A stretch of 24,468 nt of DNA from Flavobacteriales bacterium UBA7519 (GTDB taxonomy: Bacteria > Bacteroidota > Bacteroidia > Flavobacteriales > Weeksellaceae). The position numbers were made by a program, and so were the translations under genes. The DNA is taken from NCBI GenBank assembly GCA_002476905.1, contig DLND01000121.1, forward strand, positions 1 to 24,468, written 5' to 3'. Under the pieces are notes generated by a model, which did not search any database, was not told where the DNA came from, and saw only the letters and a program-made list of their open reading frames with translations. Shown in pieces: positions 1 through 6,736 of this stretch (position 1 is the stretch's first letter; every line of letters begins with the position of its first letter).

Positions 1-1586
1 CGAACATTTTTTACAAAAAATCCTTTGCCTTTCTTGATCAGGACAAGTTGGACAGTGCTTATCTGTATTTTAATAAATCTAAAGAACTTTTTCTGAGAAA
101 AAATGACAGTTTAGGTGTTGCAAAGTGCATCGTAAACATAGCGATTCTCCAAGAAAAAGTAGGCGATAATTATGGAAGCATAGAGTCTAGCCTTTCGGCT
201 TTCAAATACTTAAAAGAAAAGGATACTTTACATCATCCCTTCATGTTCTGTAATTACAATAATCTCGGGGTTACATCTTGTAATCTAAAAAACTACAACG
301 ATGCTAAAAAGTTCTATAACAAAGCATTACCATTCGCCAGTGATCCTATAGACAGAATAATGACCGCCAACAATATTGCCATTGTATATCATAATCAAAA
401 AAGATATGACAAAGCTATTACTATCTATAAAAAACTCCTTGACAGCCTTGATTCCAAGAGTGAATTCTATCCAAAAATTTTGATTAATTATTCTAGATCC
501 AAATGGTTTCAGAATTCTAAATATAATCCTGTAGGCAACTATCTAACCGCTGAAAAGCTAAGCCGAAAAGCTGGAGATGAGTGGACCACAGACGCGGTAT
601 ACAGCTATCTCTCCGCTTATTACCTTAATAAAGGAAAAGATTCTTCCAGATATTATGCTACTAAAATGCTGGACTTATCAAAGAAACTCAAATATCCTGC
701 GGATGAATTGGAGGCACTCCAGATACTTGTAAAAGTAGCGCATGGCGAGGAAATTCAAGAGTTTTTTGATCGATACATCACACTTCAGGATAGTGTTTTG
801 TTGGCTCAAAATAAAGCTAAAAATCAATTTGCTTTAATTCGGTTTGAAAGTGAAAAAACCAAATCGGAAAATCTGATTTTGCAAAAAGAAAAAGTCTTGC
901 AAAAATTTAAAATGGAAAAACAAAAACTAATGATCTGGCTTTTGATAGTTATTTTTGTTTGTGCAGGAAGCGCTGGATTTATGTGGGTGCGAAGAAGACG
1001 TAAAAGACTTATTCTAGAAGCTGAGAATAAGCTTCAGGAACAGCGTTTGGATTTCTCAAAAAAAGTGCACGATGTGGTAGCGAACGGACTGTATGAGGTC
1101 ATCTCAACAATTGAAAATCAAAAGGATATTCCTAAAGAAAAAATACTGGATAAATTGGAAATAATGTATGAGAAATCCAGGGATCTGTCTTACGAAGATC
1201 ATCAGGATATTGAATTCTACGAAAAAATATCTGGTTTGATAGGATCTTTTGATAATGATGAAACAAGAATTATTATCATTGGAAATGATAGTACGTTTTG
1301 GGAAGACATTTCTGCAGATGCTTGCGAGGAGCTGTATCAGGTAATTCGGGAACTTTTGGTAAATATGAAAAAACACAGCGATGCGAGCCAAGTTATCATC
1401 AGATTTAATAAAAATGATATGTTTAATGAAATAAGTTATTCCGACAATGGAATAGGAATTTCTGAAAACAAAGAGGAAAAAAATGGTTTTACAAATATCA
1501 GATCCAGGCTTGCAAAAATAAACGCTGAAATGAATATTGACAATAATTCCCCTGGCTTGAAATTATTAATAAAACACAAAAGGTAA
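1..1586 (+). CDS. TPR-containing sensor histidine kinase (5'-truncated by window edge)
   Basis: Two-component sensor kinase. The reading frame is open to the left edge, so the true start lies outside; the first internal start-like codon is a TTG at 48, and residue numbers below count from it. The N-terminal ~260 residues are helical TPR-like repeats. A coiled stretch and one membrane segment (about residues 294-315) follow. The dimerisation/phosphoacceptor helix contains KKVHDVVANGL with the likely phospho-His at 341, of the HisKA_3/LytS-like type. The ATPase domain has an N box (RELLVNMKKH, Asn439), a G1 box (DNGIGIS from Asp466) and a G2-like NGFTNIRSR. The TPR part is probably periplasmic with the kinase cytoplasmic, a common Bacteroidota layout. 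The stop overlaps the next gene's start by one base (TAATG), so the two are translationally coupled and form a kinase-regulator pair. The signal sensed is unknown. Confidence 0.9.
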   Translation, partial: NIFYKKSFAFLDQDKLDSAYLYFNKSKELFLRKNDSLGVAKCIVNIAILQEKVGDNYGSIESSLSAFKYLKEKDTLHHPFMFCNYNNLGVTSCNLKNYNDAKKFYNKALPFASDPIDRIMTANNIAIVYHNQKRYDKAITIYKKLLDSLDSKSEFYPKILINYSRSKWFQNSKYNPVGNYLTAEKLSRKAGDEWTTDAVYSYLSAYYLNKGKDSSRYYATKMLDLSKKLKYPADELEALQILVKVAHGEEIQEFFDRYITLQDSVLLAQNKAKNQFALIRFESEKTKSENLILQKEKVLQKFKMEKQKLMIWLLIVIFVCAGSAGFMWVRRRRKRLILEAENKLQEQRLDFSKKVHDVVANGLYEVISTIENQKDIPKEKILDKLEIMYEKSRDLSYEDHQDIEFYEKISGLIGSFDNDETRIIIIGNDSTFWEDISADACEELYQVIRELLVNMKKHSDASQVIIRFNKNDMFNEISYSDNGIGISENKEEKNGFTNIRSRLAKINAEMNIDNNSPGLKLLIKHKR

Positions 1587-2251
1587 TGTTCAAAAAAGTA
1601 TTGATTGCAGAGGACCACGAAAGCAGTAATTTTTCCGTACAAAATATTGTTAAGCAAATGGAGATAACTGTTGCGGATTATTTCTATTACTGCGATGATG
1701 CGTACTCTCATCTTAAGAAATCTATAGAAAAACAGTCACCTTATGAACTTCTAATCACAGATTTGTCATTTGAGGAAGATGGAAGAAAACAACTCATAAA
1801 AGACGGTAAAGAACTAATAAAATGTTGCAGAGACGAATATCCAGACATCAAAGTTATCGTCTTTTCCGGAGAACACAGATTAGGCATTATCGATCTATTA
1901 TTCAGCGAGTTAAACATCAATGCATTTGTAAGAAAAGCAAGGTCAGACAGCATGGAATTGAAAAAAGCCATTGAGCTCGTTTACAATAATCACACTTATA
2001 TCTCCCACAATTTAAAGCTGCCTGTAAAAAAGGTAAATACCTTGGAATTCAGTAATTATGATATTATTCTTCTTACGCTCTTATCAGAAGGGATACTTCA
2101 GAAAAATATTCCGCAGATTCTCCAACAGCGGAACATTAATCCAAACAGCCTAAGCAGCGTGGAAAAAAGAATTAGTACAATGAAAATAGCAATGGACGTT
2201 AAAAATAATGAACAACTAATAGCGCGTTGTAAAGATTTAGGAATAATTTAA
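1586..2251 (+). CDS. Response regulator, receiver plus C-terminal HTH-like domain
   Basis: Probable DNA-binding partner of the kinase upstream, whose stop codon its ATG overlaps. The receiver domain covers about residues 3-125, with the acidic pair Glu9-Asp10, phosphoacceptor Asp59 (LLITDLSF), Ser94 (VIVFSGE) and the conserved Lys117 (FVRKA). The C-terminal ~65 residues contain LLTLLSEGILQKNIPQIL and a basic helix. They resemble a divergent LuxR/GerE-type helix-turn-helix, but the match is loose. At 221 residues the length is usual for a NarL-like regulator. A 16-base palindrome lies 18 bases after the stop codon and is a candidate binding site for this or another regulator. Confidence 0.87.
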   Translation: MFKKVLIAEDHESSNFSVQNIVKQMEITVADYFYYCDDAYSHLKKSIEKQSPYELLITDLSFEEDGRKQLIKDGKELIKCCRDEYPDIKVIVFSGEHRLGIIDLLFSELNINAFVRKARSDSMELKKAIELVYNNHTYISHNLKLPVKKVNTLEFSNYDIILLTLLSEGILQKNIPQILQQRNINPNSLSSVEKRISTMKIAMDVKNNEQLIARCKDLGII

Positions 2252-2269
2252 AAAATAATTTTTTCTATT

Positions 2270-2285
2270 TTACGGTTTCCCGTAA
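2270..2285. promoter_or_regulatory. 16-bp palindrome, candidate operator
   Basis: The sequence TTACGGTTTCCCGTAA has perfect 6-base arms around a 4-base centre. It lies between the response regulator stop and a TAATTTTG -7 box. Its centre (2277.5) is about 41 bases upstream of the start site predicted from that box, the position usual for an activator that contacts RNA polymerase. In RNA it could also form a short hairpin, but no T-tract follows. Binding by the adjacent regulator is inference. Confidence 0.4.
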
Positions 2286-2306
2286 GGAAATGTAAAAATA
2301 TGGGTA

Positions 2307-2314
2307 TAATTTTG
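2307..2314 (+). promoter_or_regulatory. Candidate -7 promoter element
   Basis: TAATTTTG matches the Bacteroidota consensus TAnnTTTG exactly. No -33 TTG lies at the usual 19-21 base spacing; a palindrome at 2270-2285 occupies the upstream region instead. That would suit an activator-dependent promoter. The short match could also arise by chance in AT-rich DNA. Confidence 0.35.
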
Positions 2315-2318
2315 TCCA

Positions 2319-2398
2319 AGATTAGTAACCATAAAGATCAAATAAAAGAATACATTCATTTTCAAAAGATCGCCGAACCCGCATTCGGCGATCTTTTT
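2319..2398 (+). ncRNA. Candidate ~80-nt small RNA
   Basis: The interval runs from the start site predicted by the -7 box at 2307-2314 to the strong terminator at 2364-2398. It contains no ATG and therefore no obvious peptide. The next gene is convergent on the other strand, so a transcript from this promoter would serve no downstream coding gene. It may be a small RNA controlled by the adjacent two-component system, or merely the 3' end of the kinase-regulator mRNA. Confidence 0.3.
2364..2398. terminator. Strong intrinsic terminator, probably bidirectional
   Basis: A 14-bp perfect stem joins AAAAGATCGCCGAA (2364-2377) and its complement (2384-2397) around a 6-base loop. Runs of T follow in plus orientation, and the A-run of the left arm gives T's in minus orientation. 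It separates the response regulator from the convergent acetyltransferase gene, whose stop codon overlaps the end of the right arm. Confidence 0.9.
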
Positions 2399-2846
2399 AT
2401 TTTCGAAACATCTCCGTGTGAGGTAAGTTATCTTCCAGATATTTTTTACCAGTATCTACAAATCCAAAATCCGAGTAGAATCTCAGTAAATAATCCTGAG
2501 CAGAAATCCTCACTTCTGTTTGATGCAATCGGTTTTCTATAACATCTAAAGCATACTTTATCAATTGTCTCCCTAGACCTTTTCCTCTGCCTTTCTCTGT
2601 TGTGATAACTCTGCCGATGGAAGTTTCCTCGTACTTTATTCCTTTATCAAAAATGCGACAATAAGCCAAAACTTCGCCATCTTTTTCTGCCCAGAGATGA
2701 ACCGCCTTTTGGTCATAGTCGTCCAAATCCGGATATGGACAATATTGCTCTACTACAAAAACATTCACCCTGGCTTTTATTACAGAATAAAGTTCCTGTG
2801 TGGTAATCTCATCGAATGTTTTTATTTTCCACACCACATTATCCAT
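2397..2846 (-). CDS. GNAT family N-acetyltransferase, ElaA-like
   Basis: Small 149-residue acetyltransferase that should transfer acetyl from acetyl-CoA to an unknown amine. It resembles the ElaA family throughout: an N-terminal segment with ARVNVFVVEQYCPYPDLDDYD, the acetyl-CoA loop EKGRGKGLGRQL around residues 84-95, and a C-terminal FYSDFGFVDTG with a final PHTEM motif. The length is typical of ElaA. Its start overlaps the 3' end of engB by 8 bases, so the two are probably co-transcribed. The stop codon lies at the edge of the shared terminator. The substrate of ElaA proteins is not established. Confidence 0.9.
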   Translation of the reverse strand: MDNVVWKIKTFDEITTQELYSVIKARVNVFVVEQYCPYPDLDDYDQKAVHLWAEKDGEVLAYCRIFDKGIKYEETSIGRVITTEKGRGKGLGRQLIKYALDVIENRLHQTEVRISAQDYLLRFYSDFGFVDTGKKYLEDNLPHTEMFRK

Positions 2847-3462
2847 TGAAGTCCACTTTATTTTTAGTTAAAAAATCATTGGTTGTACTGATGAAGTTCA
2901 GAATTTCTTCCGTTCCTTCCTTTTTTTCAGCAGATGTGACATAGATTTCCGGAAGACTATCCCAACTTTTCAGAAGCTCTACTTTGTACTTTTCTACGTT
3001 ATCCTTGGCAGCATTTGGCTTCATCTTGTCCAGTTTGGTAAAAACGATGGAAAAAGGAATGCCATTTTCTCCACACCATTCTATGAACTCAACATCAATT
3101 TTTTGCGGTGTATGCCGGATGTCTATGAGAACAAAAAGGTTAACGAGGTTTTTCCTGTTAAGGATATAATTGGTAATGAGTTTTTCAAAATCTTTTCTCA
3201 GACTTTTGGAAACTTTTGCATAACCATAGCCTGGCAAATCCGTAAGATACCAGTTTTCATTGACCAAAAAATGATTGATTAGCTGAGTTTTTCCAGGCGT
3301 TCCAGAAGTTTTTGCAAGATCTTTTCTTCCCAACATGGCATTGATGAGAGATGATTTTCCCACATTAGAGCGTCCTATGAAAGCATATTCCGGAAGTGTC
3401 GGTTCAGGGCATTCTTGCCATTTTTGACTACTTTTTACAAACTCCGAAGTTTTGATCTGCAT
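2839..3462 (-). CDS. engB: Ribosome biogenesis GTP-binding protein EngB/YsxC
   Basis: Essential-type TRAFAC GTPase acting in assembly of the large ribosomal subunit. All G motifs are visible: G1 GRSNVGKSSL near residue 30, G3 DLPGYGYAKVSKSLR, G4 TKLDKMKP and G5 TSAEKKEG. The length of 207 residues is normal. The ATG start gives the expected MQIKTSEFVKS opening. It overlaps elaA by 8 bases downstream and lies 91 bases from the upstream hydrolase gene. No clear promoter was seen directly in front of it. Confidence 0.96.
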   Translation of the reverse strand: MQIKTSEFVKSSQKWQECPEPTLPEYAFIGRSNVGKSSLINAMLGRKDLAKTSGTPGKTQLINHFLVNENWYLTDLPGYGYAKVSKSLRKDFEKLITNYILNRKNLVNLFVLIDIRHTPQKIDVEFIEWCGENGIPFSIVFTKLDKMKPNAAKDNVEKYKVELLKSWDSLPEIYVTSAEKKEGTEEILNFISTTNDFLTKNKVDFNG

Positions 3463-3478
3463 AATTTTTATATTTAAA

Positions 3479-3530
3479 AAACCATTAAAAACTCAATTTA
3501 TATTACTAGAAATCAAATCCTTAATGGTTT
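3479..3530 (-). terminator. Inverted repeat, weak terminator candidate for the hydrolase gene
   Basis: Ten-base arms (AAACCATTAA at 3479-3488, its complement at 3521-3530) flank a 32-base loop. On the minus strand the distal arm runs into TTTTTT. It lies between the hydrolase stop and the engB start. The large loop makes termination uncertain. Confidence 0.35.
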
Positions 3531-3553
3531 ATACTGATTTTATTTTATTTTAC

Positions 3554-4315
3554 TTACATCACTTTTTGGAGCCAATTGTATAGAATCTCGTTGAATTCGT
3601 CGGGCTTTTCCATCATGGCTGCGTGTCCGCATTGGTCTAACCAATAGAGTGAGGAATTGGGGATAAATTTGTGCATATCTTCTGCCACTTCCGGCGGTGT
3701 CACATTATCTTGTTTTCCCCAGATGATGCACGTTGGACAAGTGATTTTTGGAAGGTCATTCAACATATTATGTTTGATGGCACTTCTGGCGAGCATTACC
3801 GTTTTGATACCCTTCATTCTGTCATTTACGACTGCAAAAACCTCATCTACCAATTCATCTGTAGCTACAGCAGGATCATAAAAAACATCCTGAGTTTTCT
3901 TTTTGATATATTCTTTATCACTTTTTCTGGGGAAACTGTCACCAAACGTTCTCTCATACAAGCCGGAGCTTCCGGTTAACACAAGGTTTCTGACCAATTC
4001 AGGACGGGAAGTTACCAGAATCAAACCGATATGTCCACCCATAGAATTCCCAACAATGGTGACTGGTTTTCCAACGACGTCTGTGATAAATTTGGCAACA
4101 AATTTTGATATAGATGTTAGATTGGTATGCAGAATGGGCAAATCATAAATAGGCAACTGTGGCACAAAGACCTGATATCCTTTGTCCGAAAAAAAATTGA
4201 TCATCTTATCGAAGTTGCTCAACCCCCCCATTAATCCGTGCAAAAGCACCATTGGATGACCTTCTCCTGCTTCCAGGTAAGTGTACTTTTTGTCTTTCTT
4301 TGTTTTAAAAATCAT
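3554..4315 (-). CDS. Alpha/beta-fold hydrolase
   Basis: Cytoplasmic serine hydrolase of 253 residues; no signal peptide is visible. The oxyanion-hole motif HGLMGG lies at residues 26-31. The nucleophile elbow is GNSMGGH with Ser91. The acid is probably Asp203 in WGKQDNVTPP, and the base His231 in DQCGHAAMMEKP. The catalytic triad is therefore complete and in the usual order. Substrate and pathway cannot be read from the sequence; this broad family includes esterases, lipases and C-C hydrolases. A TAATTTTG -7 box lies just upstream on the minus strand, so it may head its own transcript with engB and elaA downstream. Confidence 0.9.
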   Translation of the reverse strand: MIFKTKKDKKYTYLEAGEGHPMVLLHGLMGGLSNFDKMINFFSDKGYQVFVPQLPIYDLPILHTNLTSISKFVAKFITDVVGKPVTIVGNSMGGHIGLILVTSRPELVRNLVLTGSSGLYERTFGDSFPRKSDKEYIKKKTQDVFYDPAVATDELVDEVFAVVNDRMKGIKTVMLARSAIKHNMLNDLPKITCPTCIIWGKQDNVTPPEVAEDMHKFIPNSSLYWLDQCGHAAMMEKPDEFNEILYNWLQKVM

Positions 4316-4336
4316 ATTGCTCTACCGATAGCCCGC

Positions 4337-4344
4337 CAAAATTA
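4337..4344 (-). promoter_or_regulatory. Candidate -7 box for the hydrolase gene
   Basis: On the minus strand this reads TAATTTTG, an exact TAnnTTTG match. It predicts a start site about 15 bases before the ATG at 4315. No convincing -33 TTTG is seen at normal spacing. Confidence 0.45.
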
Positions 4345-4394
4345 CAAATAAAAGATTAAATTTTGTACCAAGCTGCCTAATACATTAGTTTATT

Positions 4395-4787
4395 TTATTT
4401 TAATTCCGATTTTAATTCGTTAATCTTGTTAATGATTGGCAATGCAAAAATCCCGCTAGACTGCAAATAAAGTTCGTAGAATGTTATGGCTTTGTCTGCA
4501 AAATCAAGTTTTTCTTCTGTTCTGTAATAAAACATAAAAACATTGCCCAACATCTCGTAATAATCCGCATGGTCTTTGGATTCTCTTTCTTTGACGATTT
4601 CGATCAATTCTTCTTTTGTTTTCGAAGCTAATTCTTTAAAATCGATTTTAAAAATATCTTTCATCAAAGAATCGAAATCGAGTTCTTTTTGCATCAGACT
4701 TTCCTCCGGTTTTCCGAGAAGCAGTTTTTCTAAAGCTTGTGTTAATTGTCTAATTAATCTAAGTGTAAAATCTTTATCTTGAATCAC
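4395..4787 (-). CDS. Conserved hypothetical protein, helical
   Basis: 130-residue protein of unknown function that starts at GTG. It is almost entirely predicted helix, with no signal peptide or membrane segment. The opening (DFTLRLIRQLTQALEKLLLGK) loosely recalls DUF6483-type proteins, but I cannot confirm that. The C-terminal half (KLDFADKAITFYELYLQSS) resembles a single TPR-like hairpin. It lies 40 bases downstream of the SpmA-SpmB fusion gene on the same strand, so co-transcription is likely. Confidence 0.7.
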   Translation of the reverse strand: MIQDKDFTLRLIRQLTQALEKLLLGKPEESLMQKELDFDSLMKDIFKIDFKELASKTKEELIEIVKERESKDHADYYEMLGNVFMFYYRTEEKLDFADKAITFYELYLQSSGIFALPIINKINELKSELK

Positions 4788-4827
4788 TGTGTAGGTTTTA
4801 ATTTTTCGGATTTAGTTTGGCAAATTA

Positions 4828-6228
4828 TTAACCAAAAAACAAATAAGCCAAAATTACCGATACAACAACCCCTACCAAATCTGCCAACAACATAGAACCC
4901 ACTGTATATCTTGTATTTTTAATGCCAACAGAACCAAAATAAACAGCGATGACGTAAAATGTTGTATCAGAACTTCCTTGCAGAATCGCAGATAATTTCC
5001 CCGGAAAACTGTCTGCTCCAAAAGTTTTCATCGTGTCCACCATCATTCCGCGAGCTCCGGAGCCTGAAAGTGGCTTTATCAAAGCTGTCGGTAATCCGTC
5101 CACGAATCTTGTATCGAGATGAGATGCGCTTGCAATCCATTTCATTCCATCGATAATGACATCAAAAACGCCACTTGTTCTGAGTAACGAAATCGCAATC
5201 AACATCCCAACTAAGTAAGGAATAATCTTGACGCAAACCGTAAATCCTTCTTTTGCACCATCGATAAATGCATCGAAGATGTTGATTTTTTTGTAAACTG
5301 CTCCGAGAACAATCGCGAAGAAAATCAACAGGATAATTCCGTTGCTCATCACTTTGCTGAAAGAATCTAATTCTTCTTTATTCAATTGAACTAGATAAAT
5401 TACGAGTAGTGCAATTATCGCAGAAATCCCACCAACATAAGCTAAAACTATTGGTTGAAAAAGATTGATTCTCTGTCTGATAGAAACAATTATCATTGCT
5501 GCAAGAGTTGCACAAAACGTTGCAATCATACAAGGCAAGAAAATATCTGTCGGTGTTTCCGAACCCATTGATGAACGAATTGCAATAATGGAAACCGGAA
5601 TCAATGTTAATCCGCTGGCGTGCAAGCAGAGAAACATAATTTGTGCATTGCTGGCTCTGTCTTTATCAGGATTCAAAGTTTGGAGACTTTCCATTGCTTT
5701 GAGTCCGAAAGGTGTTGCGGCGTTATCAAGACCGAGAAGATTGGCACTGAAATTCAGCATCATATGCCCGAATGATGGATGGTTTTTTGGAATCTCCGGA
5801 AATAATTTTGAGAAAAATGGTTGAATTAATCGGCTTAGAAAATTGATTCCTCCTGCTTTTTCGGCGATGCTCATAAAGCCCATAAACAAAGCCATAATCC
5901 CGATGAGTTTTAAACAGATATTGACTGCTGTTTCGCTGGTTCCAATTACACCATCGGTTTCTGCAACTCTGTAGGTTTTCACATTTTGAAGAGAATCCAT
6001 TTTGTAATGAATGTGACTGTCTTCGAAATCTGGATTTGTTAATAATGATTTCTGAATATCCGGAGAAATCTGAGCCAAAGGTTTTTGCGAAATCTGTATC
6101 GTGTCGCCACCTTTCCCAACAACCATATCGTTGAAAATCTGACTGTAATTTTCTGAACTGAAATACTTGATTGATGCAACCGCAATCGCAATAATAATAA
6201 AGGCGGACCAAATCCTGCTTAGAACCAT
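4828..6228 (-). CDS. SpmA-SpmB fusion, nucleoside-recognition (Gate) domain membrane protein
   Basis: Polytopic inner-membrane protein of 466 residues in which two homologous units, separate SpmA and SpmB in endospore formers, are joined. The SpmA-like half (about residues 1-235) has an N-terminal membrane helix, a ~75-residue polar insertion, and the hallmark LLGLDNAATPFGLKAM. The SpmB-like half (about 240-466) carries GSGARGMMVD and the hallmark QGSSDTTFYVIAVYFGSVGIK near the C-terminus. This organism group does not sporulate, so the spore-maturation name describes homology only. The family is thought to move small molecules across membranes; the substrate is unknown. The fused form is common in Bacteroidota. 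Confidence 0.9.
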   Translation of the reverse strand: MVLSRIWSAFIIIAIAVASIKYFSSENYSQIFNDMVVGKGGDTIQISQKPLAQISPDIQKSLLTNPDFEDSHIHYKMDSLQNVKTYRVAETDGVIGTSETAVNICLKLIGIMALFMGFMSIAEKAGGINFLSRLIQPFFSKLFPEIPKNHPSFGHMMLNFSANLLGLDNAATPFGLKAMESLQTLNPDKDRASNAQIMFLCLHASGLTLIPVSIIAIRSSMGSETPTDIFLPCMIATFCATLAAMIIVSIRQRINLFQPIVLAYVGGISAIIALLVIYLVQLNKEELDSFSKVMSNGIILLIFFAIVLGAVYKKINIFDAFIDGAKEGFTVCVKIIPYLVGMLIAISLLRTSGVFDVIIDGMKWIASASHLDTRFVDGLPTALIKPLSGSGARGMMVDTMKTFGADSFPGKLSAILQGSSDTTFYVIAVYFGSVGIKNTRYTVGSMLLADLVGVVVSVILAYLFFG

Positions 6229-6317
6229 TCGGAAAATTAATTTTTAGTAAATGTAAGAAAAGATATGAGATTTTAGAAGTTGGTTTTTAAAACTGTTTAC
6301 GGTTTATAAACACAATA
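6229..6317. other. Intergenic, upstream of the SpmA-SpmB gene
   Basis: AT-rich gap between the minus-strand SpmA-SpmB gene and the inverted repeat. The promoter of that gene should lie here. The closest match is TACATTTA on the minus strand at 6255-6248, one base short of TAnnTTTG, so no confident promoter is called. Confidence 0.3.
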
Positions 6318-6386
6318 TTGTCATTCCGTAGGAATCTCAACAACGGAAACTGTGAATGTTATATTTAGATTCCTACGGAATGACAA
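6318..6386. repeat. Perfect 20-bp inverted repeat with 29-nt loop
   Basis: The arms are 6318-6337 and 6367-6386, perfect complements that include GTCATTCCGTAGGAATCT. The layout is typical of dispersed palindromic intergenic elements, and similar GTCATTCCGTAGGAATC stretches are, to my recollection, frequent in Chryseobacterium-type genomes. It contains no coding sequence. No T-tract follows either arm, so it is not a clear terminator. The window holds only one copy. Confidence 0.8.
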
Positions 6387-6540
6387 ACTTCACGGTAAAT
6401 GTTATGCTAAAATTTGAAGTCGAATTGTTGCGACCCGACTTGAGCGGAAATCCTTTTTACGCAACAAAGTGGAGTGAAAAGATTGGTAGTGGAAGTCGGA
6501 TTAAGTCGCCCAAATCAATTCCACAAAAAACTGACATTTG
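6387..6540. repeat. Probable dispersed intergenic repeat, second part
   Basis: Unlike its surroundings this block is relatively G+C rich and carries short self-complementary pieces such as AAGTCG and CGACTT, with a central GACCCGACTTGAGCGG. I read it as a continuation of the element at 6318-6386. A short open frame crosses it, reading RPDLSGNPF, which looks like fortuitous translation of a repeat. Repeat status rests on recollection and needs a genome-wide copy count. Confidence 0.4.
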
Positions 6541-6584
6541 TCATTTATTTTAAATTATACTTTTTTAGTATGAATTGTATTTTA

Positions 6585-6592
6585 TAATTTTG
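6585..6592 (+). promoter_or_regulatory. -7 promoter element of the metNIQ leader
   Basis: TAATTTTG matches TAnnTTTG exactly and predicts a start near 6597-6599, about 22 bases before a tiny leader ORF. The -33 region (near 6562) is T-rich without a clean TTG. Confidence 0.55.
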
Positions 6593-6620
6593 CAAAGGCT
6601 TTTTTTTAAAACACTATACA

Positions 6621-6656
6621 ATGTTGAAATGTGTTTGTTGCATAAGATTTATATGA
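6621..6656 (+). CDS. Cys-rich leader peptide MLKCVCCIRFI
   Basis: Eleven codons from ATG to TGA, with Cys at positions 4, 6 and 7. Cysteine is normally rare in such proteomes, so three codons in eleven is striking. The ORF sits between a -7 box and an intrinsic terminator directly ahead of metN, the place of an attenuator leader peptide. It would act in cis through ribosome stalling and not as a protein product. The ORF is too short for statistical support on its own. Confidence 0.5.
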   Translation: MLKCVCCIRFI

Positions 6657-6680
6657 AGAAGAAATAGTGTGTTTATTTTG

Positions 6681-6722
6681 AAAACCTTTCATAATCTAAT
6701 TTGAAAGGTTTTTTATTTTTTA
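6681..6722 (+). terminator. Attenuator terminator before metN
   Basis: The stem AAAACCTTTC (6681-6690) with GAAAGGTTTT (6703-6712) has ten pairs and a 12-base loop. It continues into a tract of T's interrupted by one A. It ends 15 bases before the metN ATG, so it must be bypassed for operon expression from the upstream promoter. Confidence 0.75.
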
Positions 6723-6736
6723 ATTAATGAAAAAAA

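Larger units (their letters stand above)
6597..6722 (+). promoter_or_regulatory. Transcribed leader with attenuator upstream of metN
   Basis: The leader contains, in order, a left stem arm ACACTAT (6611-6617), a Cys-rich leader ORF (6621-6656), the matching arm ATAGTGT (6664-6670) and an intrinsic terminator. A competing helix can form between AGATT plus ATGAAG (6645-6649, 6653-6658) and TTTCATAATCT (6687-6697), with a 3-base bulge. This helix spans the leader stop codon and takes up the 5' half of the terminator. No SAM riboswitch core was recognised. The arrangement suggests ribosome-mediated attenuation responding to charged Cys-tRNA; the mechanism is inferred. Confidence 0.5.

Noticed and set aside
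2300..2542. 80-codon plus-strand ORF after the response regulator
   Set aside because: It crosses the strong terminator and continues antisense through the acetyltransferase gene; no protein family features.
6356..6553. 65-codon plus-strand ORF with RPDLSGNPF in the gap before metN
   Set aside because: It overlaps one arm of the inverted repeat and the probable dispersed repeat, has no upstream -7 box and resembles fortuitous translation of repeats seen in this lineage.
6597..6736. SAM riboswitch ahead of metN
   Set aside because: Conserved core sequences of SAM-I and SAM-II types were looked for by eye and not found; a leader ORF plus terminator fits better.
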